DNA from: Dryas octopetala
Lineage: Eukaryota > Streptophyta > Magnoliopsida > Rosales > Rosaceae
Length of the DNA stretch: 64,000 nt
Reading direction: 5' to 3'
NCBI GenBank assembly: GCA_963921425.1
Contig: OY992838.1
Span: forward strand, 3,720,001-3,784,000
Below the pieces are notes generated by a model. That model was not told the origin of the DNA and did no database searches. It was given only the letters and a program-made list of their open reading frames with translations. Positions 36,701 to 49,514 of the stretch are shown in pieces; the first letter of the stretch is position 1; each line of letters starts with the position of its first letter. Made by a program: the position numbers and the translations under genes.

Positions 36701-38500
36701 AAAATTTTATAAGGATTTAAATAAAGTCTATAATTTTTCAATGTGGTGATTCGACCTATGATCACGTGAGTGAATGAACCTACTCTAATATCATGTGAAG
36801 AACTTAATGAATTTGGTATAAAAATTTCTCTGATTTCACTCTTTGTACAATTTATATACAACTATTGGAGGAAAACATTTCCTATAGTCAAAGAAATTGA
36901 TATATACAAATCACAGAATTATAGGAGTATAAGTAGCTCATCACACAGCTGGTATATTAAAGAAATTTGCTGTATGATTGCCTTAAATCAAATCTGGTTG
37001 ATTTTGCATTCCATAACATTCTCTGTCCCACTTTCTGAATTTCTGAATATATATAATATATAGACCACTTCTAAAATGGATGGGAATTTGGATATTGAGA
37101 GAGCTTTCGAACACTGACACAAGTTATATATAATGGGCTGGCTTTGATATATCCAGCTCGTGCGCAGCTAATTAAGATGAACAGAAAATTACTTTTCCAA
37201 CTGTGTCTTACGTGACTCTGTTTTCCCCTCTCCAACCTGTACACAACAAGATTGTAATCATATTTGTTGACTAAACTCAAAGAAGGTTGAAGAAATTTGT
37301 GATAAGTGATCCTTACTTTTTTGTTGATCATGCAACAAATACCTATTTGCTTTGCAATCTTTTTCCACAAAAACTTGTACTCTTTTTGACCATTGAACTC
37401 ATCACTAGTCACTCCTAGCTATCAACTTTCTTTCTTTGCTATGTTGTTGTTGGGTTGCTTCCCTCTTCATGTACCTCCCTACCTTTTTTATGTCTAATCA
37501 TGTTTCATTTTTTCTCTCAAATTTTCATTAACTCGTCCCTAGTCAATGGATTTTCCACCGTTAATTGACATTCATTTATCTGTTTAGCATTATTTCCAAT
37601 AGTTTAATTTGTTAGAATATGGGCAAAGTGCTCTACAGGATGTTAACTAAGAGCAAGTAACAAAACAATGACTTTAATTATGAGGAATTTGTTATTCTTT
37701 TTTACACTCAATTTTTCTTTTTTATAAAGAAAGAATAATTCAAATTTGAACCATTTTTATCAAAGTGGAAAAAATATTATTAGATTAATAACTAGTTAAT
37801 TTTTTCCTACACACTTAAATTTATAATTTACGATTAAAGGTGAAGCAAAACATGAAGGGGATTCATATCAGTAATTATTTTAGCTACTTTATTTGGCGTA
37901 GCTTCCAGCTTTTGCGCCACCAATTCCTCATTGTCCTCCTATCATATAATCTCAGTATTTCTGTATTGGTCAAGATTTGCAATCCAACTCACACGTGAAT
38001 ATAACAATTGGCAAGCACTGCAAACGTGGGAATGATTTTAGTTACACAAGTTTTCTAAGCATCCACACCACGACATGGAATAGCTTTAAGTCCATTAACA
38101 TCTCTCTTTGGTTTACAGCAAGTGGGAATTACAAAAGCTAAAGAATTTTTTAACCCCATAACTGCTTTTGCAAAAAAAGAAAGTGCTAAGTGCTCACTAA
38201 TGATCATGATGACCCTTCAAATCCTAAAATAAGCCAAATAAAGTCTTCATCTAAGAATCTTTCCCACCCTTTTTAAATAATGAAGTGGAATGTTTGCTGC
38301 CTTTGAGGAATGCTCATATAACAAAAGGGAAGGATTGCAATAATGGTGTTATGCAGATTGAGGAACATAGATGAGATGGTGTGAGTCAAAGCAAGAAGAA
38401 CCTTTTGCATTATTGGGAAACATTGAGCTGGTTTTGTACTTGGGAGGGCCTATAAAAGTTTAAAAGCAAGTTCAAATTATGGAAGGGCCACTTCTATATT
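30720..38500. other. ~7.8-kb gap, no gene recognised
   Basis: AT-rich intergenic DNA on both strands. Small frames (such as 30875-31159 plus, 35678-35965 minus and 36770-37063 plus) show no domain or conserved pattern. Simple repeats include an A-run at 32539-32560, an A-run at 34539-34557, and TA/CT tracts at 36462-36497. No tRNA, microRNA or transposon ends were recognised. It separates the bHLH and AINTEGUMENTA genes. Confidence 0.45.
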
Positions 38501-38797
38501 GCCAAAACCATATTGCAGAATTTAATCATTAGGCACCCAAATTACAAAATCTATCTTCATTAATCCGATATGAGCCAAAAGGTTGGGTTTGAAAAAGTTT
38601 CTTACACTTTTGTTAACATAGAGATAACTGGCCCCCACCGTTAGTCTTTCATTAATGAACTCCCTAATTTCCTCCACTAAACCTTCACATAACAAAATCA
38701 ACATCACCCTTTTTTCTCTCCCTAACACCACCCATTTCTTCCTTTTTCTTGTTCATGCAAAAACTTTAGACATTTTCAACAAAAGACACAAGGGTTG

Positions 38798-41700
38798 TTA
38801 GGTATCGTTCCAAGCAGCAAAAAGTGGCAAGTGAGACATGGAGATAGCAGCAGGCCTCAACTGGGCTGTTGGGAACCAAGAACTAATAGCAGCATCAGTA
38901 CTTGGACTGACAAACTTTGATGCCAACGGAGGTTTTGCAAAGAGCATTGCGGAACCGGATTTATCCGGGCTAGCTTCTCTGGAGCTGCTCAAACTTGTCA
39001 CCAATGAGGAAGGATTTGAAAAATGAGCCCCAACTTTAGCTGATTCATCCATCATTGGTTGACCAGAGTTCACTGATTCAAGTCCAATGAGGTCTTGCAA
39101 TGCCATTGAGAAGGAGGGGTTCCTATAATTATTCCCTGAACCAATTGATTTCTCATCTAGTGTTTGAACACATGTATCTGACTGTTGCTGTGGAGATTGG
39201 TACAAAGCCATCTTCCAGTCTGAACCATTCCCATTGCTATTTTCGGGTTGGCTGGCTTCACCACCATTGTTTTGTGTTGATGGGTTATAATCAATGGCCT
39301 CATTGTTAGACTCTATCTCCTTGTTGCGCCTAGCAAACTCTCCGGCAAGAAGGGTATTGCTGGCCATGATCTTTTCAACATCATATCTGGTAATGTCAAA
39401 GTTGGTGACAGCATTTACCCCACGGAACTTGATTGCAGCTATGTCATAAGCTTCTGCTGCTTCCTCTTGGGTACCTGAAATTCAATTCAGTGAGAATTTG
39501 TTGCATTAATTAAAGCTTTGCAAGAAAGATTAAGGCTTTCCGAGAAAAATGTAGCCTTTAATAAGATATTTTAGCTAGAAGTCCTTTTGTTACACTCTTT
39601 ATCTTCACTGAGAGAACAGCCTTAAAAAAAAGTTAATTCTTGCAGTGCCAAAGCAGACACCAACAGCCTTAAACAAAGTGAGAGAACAGAGGTGCCACAA
39701 AAATGAGTCCTTTTAGAAAAGTTCTTAAATCACAGTAACAGTCCTCATGAAATTTAGAACATGACCTAAAACAATAGGAAAAAAAGCAAACAGGGCACAA
39801 ATAAGAACGAAAAACAAAAAGGATCCACAACAAAGAGTTTAAACAATTTAGGAACTTACCGAATGTCCCAAGATAAAGGTCCTTGTTTCCTGCTACCCTG
39901 CCAATCCGAGCTTGCCATCTTCCATGCTGGTGATGTCTGCAGGAAAACAATATGAGAAAACAAACTAGAATTAGCACAAAAAAGTTATTTCAACCTTAAA
40001 AATTGGGGTACAATGCAAAGGAAAACCAAGCAGAACCTTGTTACTCCTCGGTACATTGAAGCCCCCCTTGAAAATCCACTGCTTTTCCTGAAAATCAAAG
40101 GAACACATGAATACTATTCTTAAATTTACAAGCATTAGGAAACACATTCTAAGAATAAACCAGACCCTCTACCTTCTCAGATGCGCAACATATTCCTGGC
40201 GGCTCATATTTTTCATCTCTTCAATTTGTGCTGTGTAATTTTCCAACTGCCAAAAGACCAAGAGAATGAAATATCAGCTACTACTAAAAGCTTCAAAATA
40301 AAATGAAACCCAAGAAAGAGTTGAACTTGAACCATACCGGGAAGTTTATATGGGTTGAAGGGCCCCAGTACTTCAGGGCAGCAAGATCATAAGCTCTTGC
40401 AGCTTTCTCTTCCATATCATAACCCCCTGTAGTTCAAAAATGAGAAATTGATTAATGCAAATGAATAACAGAAGTGATTAAAACAAGAACCATCATTATT
40501 GTTCTCGAGTAAAGGCTCACCCAGATAAACTGCATTATTTGATTGGAATGGCATCCACCAGGCAGCATAAGCATGGTACAGGTCAGAATTAATAGCAGGA
40601 GTCAGATTAGCAACAGGTAGGGACCAAAAATTGCAGTAAAAAACATATACTTCCAAACATATAATATGAGTGGTATTGTTTTGCTTGACCACCAACCTTG
40701 CCTTCCTTTTCTGGTTTGCCCTTCCTTCTTGCAACTGTTGTCCCACAGATGAGCTTCATATCGACCAGTCCATCTATGTCTGGTGGAAGCGAGTAAATTG
40801 AAAAGTGTTACTTGAACATTCAGAGAAGAAGAAACTCAAGACTTCAAGAGTAATGAAAAACATCAATATAACACATTATTTAAGTGAAGAAATGGGTTTT
40901 TAACATTTTACGAGAGGGTAAATTTGAACCTTGTGACACCTCTATACTGTGAAGTTCTCTGCCCAAATGTGTCAATGGACTTCCTATGCACTGGCTGCTT
41001 TTGAATGACTTTTGCAGAACCTCTCTTCTTTGTTTCCATGGCCACACACTCGGTTTCAGTGGGTGAGATCTGCCTTGGAGCTGTGACACAGCTGGACTGA
41101 GAGCCAGGGCTCATGGATAGGGTAAGAGACTGTAAATCCCCACGGTTCATTGCACCATTGACAGACCCAGAAGGGCCAGAACCACCACCATCATCGACCA
41201 CATTGCTATTCATCTGCTGCTCCAGAGCATGATGATACTGCCTAGCCACCCAATTTTTCAAGCAAGGTATTCCACCTTCTGGGATTTGGGTTAAATGGGG
41301 ATCAGAGCCTGCAATGTGGGTCAGCTTAGATTCTTGCTCCAAATGTGTGTGATAAATTTCCTGGCAAGGGATTCCAGAATAGTATGGGTGGGATTGGACT
41401 GCAATATGTTGCTCTTGGCTTCCATAATCATGGCTTCCATAGATGCTGTCTAAGCTGAGAGCCATTGCTTCTCTTTCTTGGCTTTCATAGTCATGGCTTC
41501 CCATGCTTGCACCACTTAGAAAGTCCTCAAGTTTTGGGGAAGAGTTGGGCACCATTCCTTGACATAGAAAATGAAATCTTTCAAAAAATGAAGGAAAGCA
41601 GTTTTATTTGGCACAGAACATGAAAATGTACAATATGTTAGAGGCGTAAGCAAACCGAACCTTCTGTCTGTGACCTACTGAGAGCTTCCATGATACAAAG

Positions 41701-41979
41701 AGACCCATCTGACTTAAGTGGCATTACTGACAAGGGAGAGTGAAAGCCACCATTTTGATGATCTCCAACTCCATAACAGATTGCAGAGGTGTTGAGGTGT
41801 GGGGTCAGGTAGAAGCCGCTTGGAAGAGCAGCTGAAGAAGCCTGACCTTGATGATGATGATTGTAGTGGTGATGAGGGTCAGAAGTAACCTCCATTTTCA
41901 TGTGGTGTGAGAGTGAGAACCCCAACCAGTTATTATTGCTTCCATTGTTATTATTATGACCATTCATGGGGGGCTTCAT
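38798..41979 (-). CDS. ANT: AINTEGUMENTA, euANT AP2 factor (9 exons, 668 aa)
   Basis: The exons, in transcript order, are 41979-41661, 41557-40930, 40779-40697, 40529-40521 (micro-exon), 40426-40338, 40246-40173, 40087-40037, 39936-39860 and 39474-38798. It is a nuclear transcription factor that in Arabidopsis promotes organ growth and ovule integument formation. Diagnostic ANT motifs are NWLGFSLS (near residue 20), [20 protein letters not shown] (about 83-102), [56 protein letters not shown] before AP2 repeat 1 (about 309-375), a linker, AP2 repeat 2 (about 411-470; [19 protein letters not shown]) and the C-terminus [10 protein letters not shown]. These match ANT rather than BABY BOOM or PLT proteins. 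The length exceeds Arabidopsis ANT (555 aa), mainly through N- and C-terminal low-complexity sequence. The start is the ATG giving MKPPMNG; longer upstream frames lack ATG. Confidence 0.95.
40521..40529 (-). other. ANT: 9-nt micro-exon in AP2 repeat 1
   Basis: The 9 bases TTTATCTGG on the minus strand are bounded by TAATGCAG upstream and GTGAGCC downstream. Joined to the flanking exons (phase 1 on both sides) they complete the codons for V-Y-L-G in KGRQVYLGGYD. A 9-nt exon at this place is a known feature of the AP2/ANT family. Skipping it would delete three core residues of the first AP2 domain but keep frame. Confidence 0.9.
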
Positions 41980-42215
41980 CTCTTCAGCTTCTTTCTCTCT
42001 CTTCCTTTTCTCTCTACTAATTTTAAGGGTTCTCACTTCTATTCCAAGCTGCAAGGCAACTCAATCATTGAGAGCAAATAAACTAATCATATCAAAATCT
42101 CTCTTGCCTCCCTCTCATTTGAAAAACTTGGTTGTTTGTTGTCTAGCTTCTGAACTCGCACCAAGAAATTTATCCACCACCAAAACTCTTCATTCTATGC
42201 ACACACATATATAAC

Positions 42216-42254
42216 ATCTCTCTCTCTCTCTCTCTCGCTATCTATCTCTCTCTA
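42216..42254 (-). promoter_or_regulatory. GA-repeat in ANT leader/proximal promoter
   Basis: On the minus strand this is a GA dinucleotide tract about 240 nt upstream of the ANT start codon, with a further GA tract at 42656-42671. In plants such tracts are bound by BPC/GAGA-type proteins and are common in homeotic-gene promoters. Use here is inferred. Confidence 0.45.
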
Positions 42255-44971
42255 CAAAAACAAGAAAACCTGTGGTCTCTTTAAACTAAACAAAAAGAAT
42301 GAATATTTCTAGCAAGCGATATATGCTGGAGAGCACCCCAGCATCCCATAGGGATCTGTGTAGATGAGAAAGACCACAACTTTTGCTTTTCTCTCACTTA
42401 TCTTCTCTTCACATGGCTTTTTTCTTAAACCCTTACTAAAAACCCAGATCAAATATTAACACCAAAACCCTCCTCCAAGTCCCCAACACACAACACCACC
42501 CTTTTAACTCTCAAAATACATGACCTATATGCTATAAGTCTTGCACATTATATCCCAGATAACCCAGCAATTATTATCAACTTTTTCCTCATCTCTCTCT
42601 TCAATATTGACAGTGGTCAGTTGAATCTAGTGGGTGAGCAATAGCCAATAGGGTGAGAGAGAGAGAGAGAGATGGTCAGATATCCAAAACTGGGGCTGCT
42701 TTATTTTTACAGTCACAGGGCCTTAGATTTGACAATTAGGACATCTGCCCATCCAGTCACTTCATACAGTACTCAGTACTGCCTTTGTGCCACCACTCTG
42801 CACCTCTCAATGTATCTCTTAAATTTAAATCTAATGCTTCCATTTCCTTTCAACTCAAATATACCACTGTTCCAATTTGGTTCACTGCTTTCTCTGTAAT
42901 CACAATTATAAATTTCTCTTTTCTTTCAAATTGAACATTCAAATAAAATTGCTTGATCTAGAGGTCTGTTCTCTTGTTTCATTTCTTTTATTTTGGCAAC
43001 AGATGTTACCATAAAAATTAAAAATGTCATAGGCTCATAGCCCATCAGCCACCGTCTGATTGGATGAGGGTTGGAGTCTTAAATATGTGCCTGCCCCATT
43101 TGATCCGACCCAGCTGACCTTCAACTTTATTTATTTATCTGATCGGTCTGCAATGACAATCTGGATTGTGGATCCAAGTTAGATACTTAGATCTTCGTAT
43201 TTAGTGGTTCGATTGGCATAATGCTCCTATGATTGCAGACAAAATTTTTTTTTTTTTTAAGAAAATGATAATGTTGAAAATTATAAACTTCAATGGCACG
43301 ACATTTTAACAACATAATGAAAACATATTTGACACTATTATGCTTTGCAATTTTTTATCGTAATTATGGTTTGTAATTTTTTTTTATCGAAATTATGCTT
43401 TGCAATTAACTTTACTATTATTTTAAAAATAACAAGTGGTCCCAATTTGCCAATTGGTTTTTACGTAGTAAATTGGGTTTTTAGTCAACACCTGCTTCCA
43501 GACAAAAAGTGGGGTGTGGGTCTGTGCTATGCTTGAAATATTCCTGGAATGATGAGCAAAGGCCCCCCTAAAGACTATCTCTTTGTGGAAAATGCATTTT
43601 TAATTTCTCATCTTTTTGTTTCGATACTTTAATTTCATTCAATCAAATATCTTATATGTCCCTGCCTTTCATTATTTCATATACTGATATATCATAGATG
43701 CATATAGCCACCGCTGCTGTTCCATCACATGTTTTTTTGGAGAATTGTTTAATGGAATATTTAATGAAAAAATATTACATTCCCACAAGGAATAAAATAG
43801 TCTTCTTTTTTTTTTTTTTTTGAAGAAGGAAGATTCAACCTTAAATCTTTTATAATAAAGTGAAAGAAATATCTGTATACATACAACTAGTTGGTAATAT
43901 ATTAGTCTTCTTTATCCAATTGAATCCCCAAAATTTTCCCACTTTTTTTATTTTCCTACTTTTTTTTGCTGGAAATGGCAGGGAGTTGTTCAAGCAACTT
44001 TTTTCAGTGTTTGCCCTTTTGTTATAATCTGATGACCGGTGTGGTTTCTTTTTGAGTGGGAATGTTTACAGGGTGCATGAAAGTTTTCATGGTCACGGAG
44101 ACAGATTTTCAAATGTGAATGATTTTAGTTTGAATCTTCAAACATTGACTGAGTTTGGGAGGGAATTAATGAATTGCAAGAACTAGCAAAAAGAGTCTCA
44201 GAGAGAGTACTGTATGTGCATAAAGGAAGAAAATTAATTCTTCAAAATTTTTATTATATGGTATATGGTAACCAGAGATTTAATAGTGCATACCCTACAT
44301 GGCCAAATAAATAATTACTTCCATGCTTTGATTTTCAGAAATTTTTCTATGAAAAGCTGTGGGATTTTTACTTTTTAGTGATTAAGAATATTCATGTTTA
44401 TTTTTGAGGTTTTAAGTTCAAAACCATCATTTTCTAACATCATATCCTATCGTTAACAAAAAAAATATATGTGAGAAGCAAATGTGGTTAGAATCCTGTG
44501 GCCCAGCTGCATCATCTATGTCCCTCATCTGAAGGCAAATCAATTAATTAATTAATTAAATTAAGTTATGGACCCTTCTTACTGCATATGAAAGTGGCAA
44601 ATTAATTGGCATTCTAGTTTTTTTTATTTGGCCAGGAAATTGGCATTCTAGTTAATTGTACATTTATACCTGAAAAGTGAAAACCAAACTTGATTAGCAT
44701 TAATTTAATCATATCATTACGTATATGGATTACAGAATATAAAAGGTGGGAAAGGTGATGCCAGAAGCTAGCATATATAAAACTATAAAAGAGACAATAT
44801 TTGTGTAGCCTTTAATTTGTAATTAGTAGATAGGCTTCAATTAGTCAGAGGTGTGGACCTCAAGGAGAGAGAACCAGAGAAACAAACACTATTGAACAAG
44901 GCAAACAGTAGAATCACCAGCATATATACACTAATCAAACAATACATGCATAGTAGAACAAAACGTTATAC

Positions 44972-45005
<34 letters not shown>

Positions 45006-45973
45006 TTCATAAAAAGATCTTTTAAATATATTATAGTGCACTTTTGTATTGTCATTCAATCATCTGAACAATTTATGTTTAGTGTTATTTTTATAAACTA
45101 TATTAATGCATGCACGTGGAATCGGCCACTATTATAACCGTATATGTGATCATTCGAACCGTAATTTAAATTTTCTCAAAATGTGTTTATTTAATACTTA
45201 AGATCCAAGTTTAAATTCTTAGATTTAGGGCTATTAAAACCTGAGAAATAAAAGTTATAATGCTTAATTATCTAAACAGTTGGTGGTGCTAAAGTCAATA
45301 CAAGTTGGCAAGAAATGAACCACAGGTAAGGGTGCTTCACAGAAGCACAACTGCACAAGTTTACATTTTCGCTGGGCTGCAACACTTTTTGTCATTGGAA
45401 TAACAGTGTCTCCTTTACAAGAAACCTAAACCTAGAGATTATGTTACCTAGGTAACAAAAAAAAAAGATGGGGTACAGATAGTTCCAGCTCTTCCACAGC
45501 CAAACCAGTTTTATTTGGGTACAGGGTACTATACTACTGGTACAAGCTAGCTGGTACTAGTCTTTTGTGCTACATATCTCAAATTTTGATTATTAACTTT
45601 TCATTGACAATAGTCAAAATTGTTATTTCCAAGCTGGATAAATCATAAAATGAAGTTTGATAGTTGGGTCCCCTTTTTTGAAATGTTTACAAGTTTGATA
45701 GTGAAGCTAGCTATACAGGTAGGGGAGCCCAAGCCCAGAGGCAGAGAGAGACAGAGAGGGGGAATTAAATGAGGGAAGGAGTAATGAGAATCACGTGAGG
45801 CAGAGCCCAGAGGCACACAAAATCCAAAGAAAATCCAAGGAAAGATCATCAGTCCATAAAAAAGCCAATATGAAAGAAAGAAAGTGGATTATGAGATCAC
45901 TAGATGATGGCTACACAACTGAGAAGGACAAATAGCAGCTTGAGGTAGCTGTACACTGTTCTGTGCTGTGCTG

Positions 45974-45976
<3 letters not shown>

Positions 45977-46024
<48 letters not shown>

Positions 46025-46106
46025 GTACTGTTGGCTAGCTATGTTCCTTTCTCTGTTAGTCTGTTGTGTTGAAAATGCCTCTCATGCCCATTTTGCTTTA
46101 CTTTAT

Positions 46107-46165
<59 letters not shown>
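45977..46165. repeat. Two long (CT)n microsatellites
   Basis: Pure CT tracts of about 44 bp (45977-46020) and about 57 bp (46109-46165), separated by unique sequence. A smaller tract lies near 46287-46308. These are likely to be length-polymorphic. Confidence 0.95.
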
Positions 46166-46170
<5 letters not shown>

Positions 46171-46350
46171 AGGCTCCCTTGCATGCAAGTTCTTTTGCCA
46201 TTTTCTATCTGTCACTGCTTTCTCTCTCAGCCAGGGATGACATGTCAAAATCCAAGCCTATCTGTCATGTCACAATCACCTTAGATTCTCTCTCTCTCTC
46301 ACTCTCTTTTTTGTTTCTTAAACATTGGTTCCTTTAATTCTCTTCTAATC

Positions 46351-46430
46351 AAAGAGATAAGGACTGTTTTTCCGGGCCTAAGGCCCGCCCTTGTACTAAA
46401 AAAATAAAGAAAGAAAAGAGATAAGGACTG
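46351..46430 (+). mobile_element. 48-bp LINE 3' tail with 16-bp TSD
   Basis: The exact 16-bp repeat AAAGAGATAAGGACTG at 46351-46366 and 46415-46430 brackets a 48-bp insert. The insert reads TTTTTCCGGGCCTAAGGCCC, then GCCCTTGTACT and an A-rich tail. The GGGCC-rich words plus terminal A-run match the tail style of the LINE copy at 2157-2628. It is an extremely 5'-truncated insertion. Confidence 0.8.
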
Positions 46431-47994
46431 CTAGCTGATTACCTCTTATGAGAAAAAAATAAAGCTAAAAGCCTAAAACCCAGCAGCCCAGCCCAGTGAC
46501 TTGGGCTTCCTTTTTATGTCTAATCACTGAAACATAAACCTTAATTATATAACCTTAAGCAAATCAATACAACAGAGAGACCACACACCCTATTACCCTA
46601 TAGTTTCTCAGAAGTAGTACTACTATGTATTGTGTAACAGTGGAGGAATTGAAAGCATAGATGAAGTTGTAGACTTGTAGTTGTTGGTGTGGTTACTTAT
46701 TAATAAATGAGGTAGGTGGGTGTGGGTTCCTTAATTTTGAAAACTAGCTAAATTCATTTCATGGCTTCATCAGTTCACCAATTTCTAAGATAGAGATGGA
46801 GATGTGACTTTAATGTATATGTTGCTGCTGCTGCATACATAGTGCATGGCTTTTTCAAATGTATTCAATATTTGGGTTTGGGTATTTCTGTTTTGCTTGT
46901 TAATGGAAGAAGAAGAGTAAGAGGGATGTTTCTTTTTATAGTATTGTGGGTTTTTAAGTGCAAACATCTTCTGATCCATGCCTGCAGGAATGTGGTGAAA
47001 AAGAAAGCTATCCATGCATCCCCACACCCCTATTCTATCTATATCAGTCTATGATCAACCCTCCCTTGTTCATCACGTGATCTCTCTTCTCTCATATAAT
47101 GTTCACATCAATTTTAACTTTCACTGCCAAAAGTAAATAACTGCTATCAATACTGTGTCAACGAATGAATTAACTTTTAAAGTTTTAATCCACCATTCTC
47201 TTTGTGAAAAGAATAAAACTATTAGTATCCCATGGTGGAACTTGTAAAAATTTAAAAAAGTATGCTTGCTAATTTTGGTTTTCATTCCCAAGATAATCAT
47301 AATCACATGATCTATCAAAGGTCAATGCTAGTCAACGATGACTGATTCAGCTATGGCTTAGCCTTGAAGATATTAAAGAGTGGGTTCTTATCTTAGCATA
47401 TATATATATTCTGGTTGGCGGATGGGACATCTTAGGCAAGATTCTATGGCGACGGCTACAGCCTGCCTCTGCTCAGACTGCTCTAGCCCAATCTAGCGTT
47501 ACGGACGCATCACCCTACTTCACTCCCACTTATGCCTTATGAGAAGTTGAGAACCATCTCTTTTTTTTTGGCCAAGTTATGAGAACCATCTCAAATCTTC
47601 AAAAAAATAGTTGTGTTCACACTTCACACTCAAAAAAAAAAAATAATAATAATAATAATAATGTTTGTGCATTACTATAACGTTATATTGTGACGCAATC
47701 TGCTCATATTGTAATAGTATACATTTAAAAGGTATTATTTAAAATTTATATTTTAAATATTAATAGTTAAGATCTATTGATTTTAACTACGAAATTTCAA
47801 TAACTTTTTAGTTTAGGTATCAAAATTAAATAACATTTTAGATTAGGTACTAGTTGAAAAGTCAAACAAAATAATAAAGTAAAAGATATTAGAATTTACA
47901 AATATTACATCACATGCCACTACAATAAAAAAATAAAAATAATAGTACATCACAAATATTATATTAATTTATACTATATTGTATTTAAAAAAAA

Positions 47995-48252
47995 AATCAA
48001 TCCAGTCACAACTTAACTGTGACTGTCTTGGTAAATTAAAAGAGACAACTCACACCACTATACTATGTATTATTTTGAGTAAAAATATTGTTTTGACCTC
48101 TATTTATACTATATTATAGTATAATTTATCTTGAAAAAATTCAATTAAGTCACAACTTAATTGTTACTGTCTCACAACTTAATTAGATGTGACTGTCGTT
48201 CAGTCACAACTAAATGTGAGTGTCGTACAATCACAACTAAATGTGAAATCGA
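47995..48252. repeat. Short tandem array, CAGTCACAACT unit
   Basis: Variants of CAGTCACAACTTAATTGTGACTGTC recur several times at 48003-48030 and 48150-48250. The unit is itself partly palindromic (GTCACA...TGTGAC). There is no coding. It may be the core of a decayed inverted-repeat element. Confidence 0.6.
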
Positions 48253-48990
48253 AACTATATTAGCAAATTTTTAAGATAATATAAAAGTCAAGGGCAATTT
48301 TGTCAAAATCTTATAAATTTTAACTAACAACAATCATATGTGGGGCAAAGGACAAAAATGTCAAATGAAAAAGGCTCAAATCAAAAGAGCCAACATGTTT
48401 GTAACCTAATCTAAGAAACTAGATTTAAATTTAGTAGTTCAATTGAAATATTATACGGTGTTCATGCTATACCAAAAAATTATTGGAATTTGATATTTAA
48501 TCCTAATTTCTTATAATAGTTATACACACATCATAATTTAAATAAATAAATCACATGTCACTTGATATTATTATTAAATAAAAAAAATTCTCCAAATCTT
48601 TGCATTCTAACTCACTTTTAACCCTAGTTTCTGGGATAAAAAATTATTTAGAGAAACAACTTATATATATATATATATATTTTTTTTTTTTTTGCCACGA
48701 TATTACTAAAATATCACAAGAGTTCCAATTAAGAGTTTTGTTCAAAATCTTGATTTCTGTTGGGTCACCCTCGTTTCCATTTTTTTAAAATCCCAGAATA
48801 CACTTTTTCCCCTACCTATTTTGAAATATGACAGGGCCATTGGTCCCATTAATTCCTGCCACAGTACCACGTTTTTAACCTGGTTCAAATGGCCCAACAG
48901 ACCCATGAGAAGCTTGCCCGATAAGCAGTCAATCCAGTCATAGAAAAGTTATAAATAGGCCTGGCCCATTTCCTTGGATGGCCTCCTCGT

Positions 48991-49514
48991 CTTTGCAAGA
49001 AAAATAAGGTACTAAAATGAGCAAAATCAGAGAAATAAAAGCTTCATCACTAGATTCAAAAGAAATACTAAGACAGCACAAAGTAACAATTCCGATTTCC
49101 ATTATTGCTGTACCTTATTCTGTAACCATGCAACTAACCAAAAGATCCTTTATCAAGACCAACTTTCTCAGTTCTCACCCAGATTTACATGGAATAAGAA
49201 GAATGAATATAAACACACCGGTGGATAGTTGCTAAATGTCCACCAATGAGCATGAAAAGAAGTTGCTTAATGAGCCAACCTATTCTTTGTGCTACGCAAC
49301 ACTTCGGGGGAAATGGGTCTATCCAAAAGATTTCTTGAGCAAGTGCTATGGTGTTTGAAAACCAAAAGATCGGAATCCATACTGCAAGAAGTACCTATTC
49401 TTGATGCTAGTTACCCATCGCATAAGAGCTGATAAGTATGAGAAGAACTGAAAGAACTGATGTCAGGATTGGTAATAACAAAATGGTGCAGGCGGATTGA
49501 GTTAACTGTCATCA
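48991..49514 (-). other. Probable 3' untranslated region of DUF3054 gene
   Basis: There is no domain-bearing frame between the inferred stop codon at 49515 and about 48990. Because the next recognisable sequence is far away, this is the natural place for the 3' untranslated region. The end is not located. Confidence 0.3.

Larger units (their letters stand above)
42680..48990. other. ~6.3-kb upstream gap of ANT, no gene
   Basis: This is presumed distal upstream region of ANT. It contains long CT tracts (45977-46020 and 46109-46165), a TA/GA tract (44975-45005), a LINE tail (46367-46414), AAT repeats near 47641-47660 and a tandem array at 47995-48252. Frames such as 45963-46337 consist mainly of Ser-Leu repeats from the CT tracts. 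No coding or RNA gene is recognised. Confidence 0.45.

Noticed and set aside
38798-41979. miR172 target site in the AP2-type gene
   Set aside because: No CTGCAGCATCATCAGGATTCT-like site was seen, which agrees with ANT-lineage genes lacking it.
41980-42054. Longer N-terminus for ANT beginning MQLGIEV
   Set aside because: That start would be TTG, not ATG; MKPPMNG at 41979 matches the family.
45963-46337. 124-aa plus-strand frame full of Ser-Leu
   Set aside because: It is a translation of (CT)n microsatellites.
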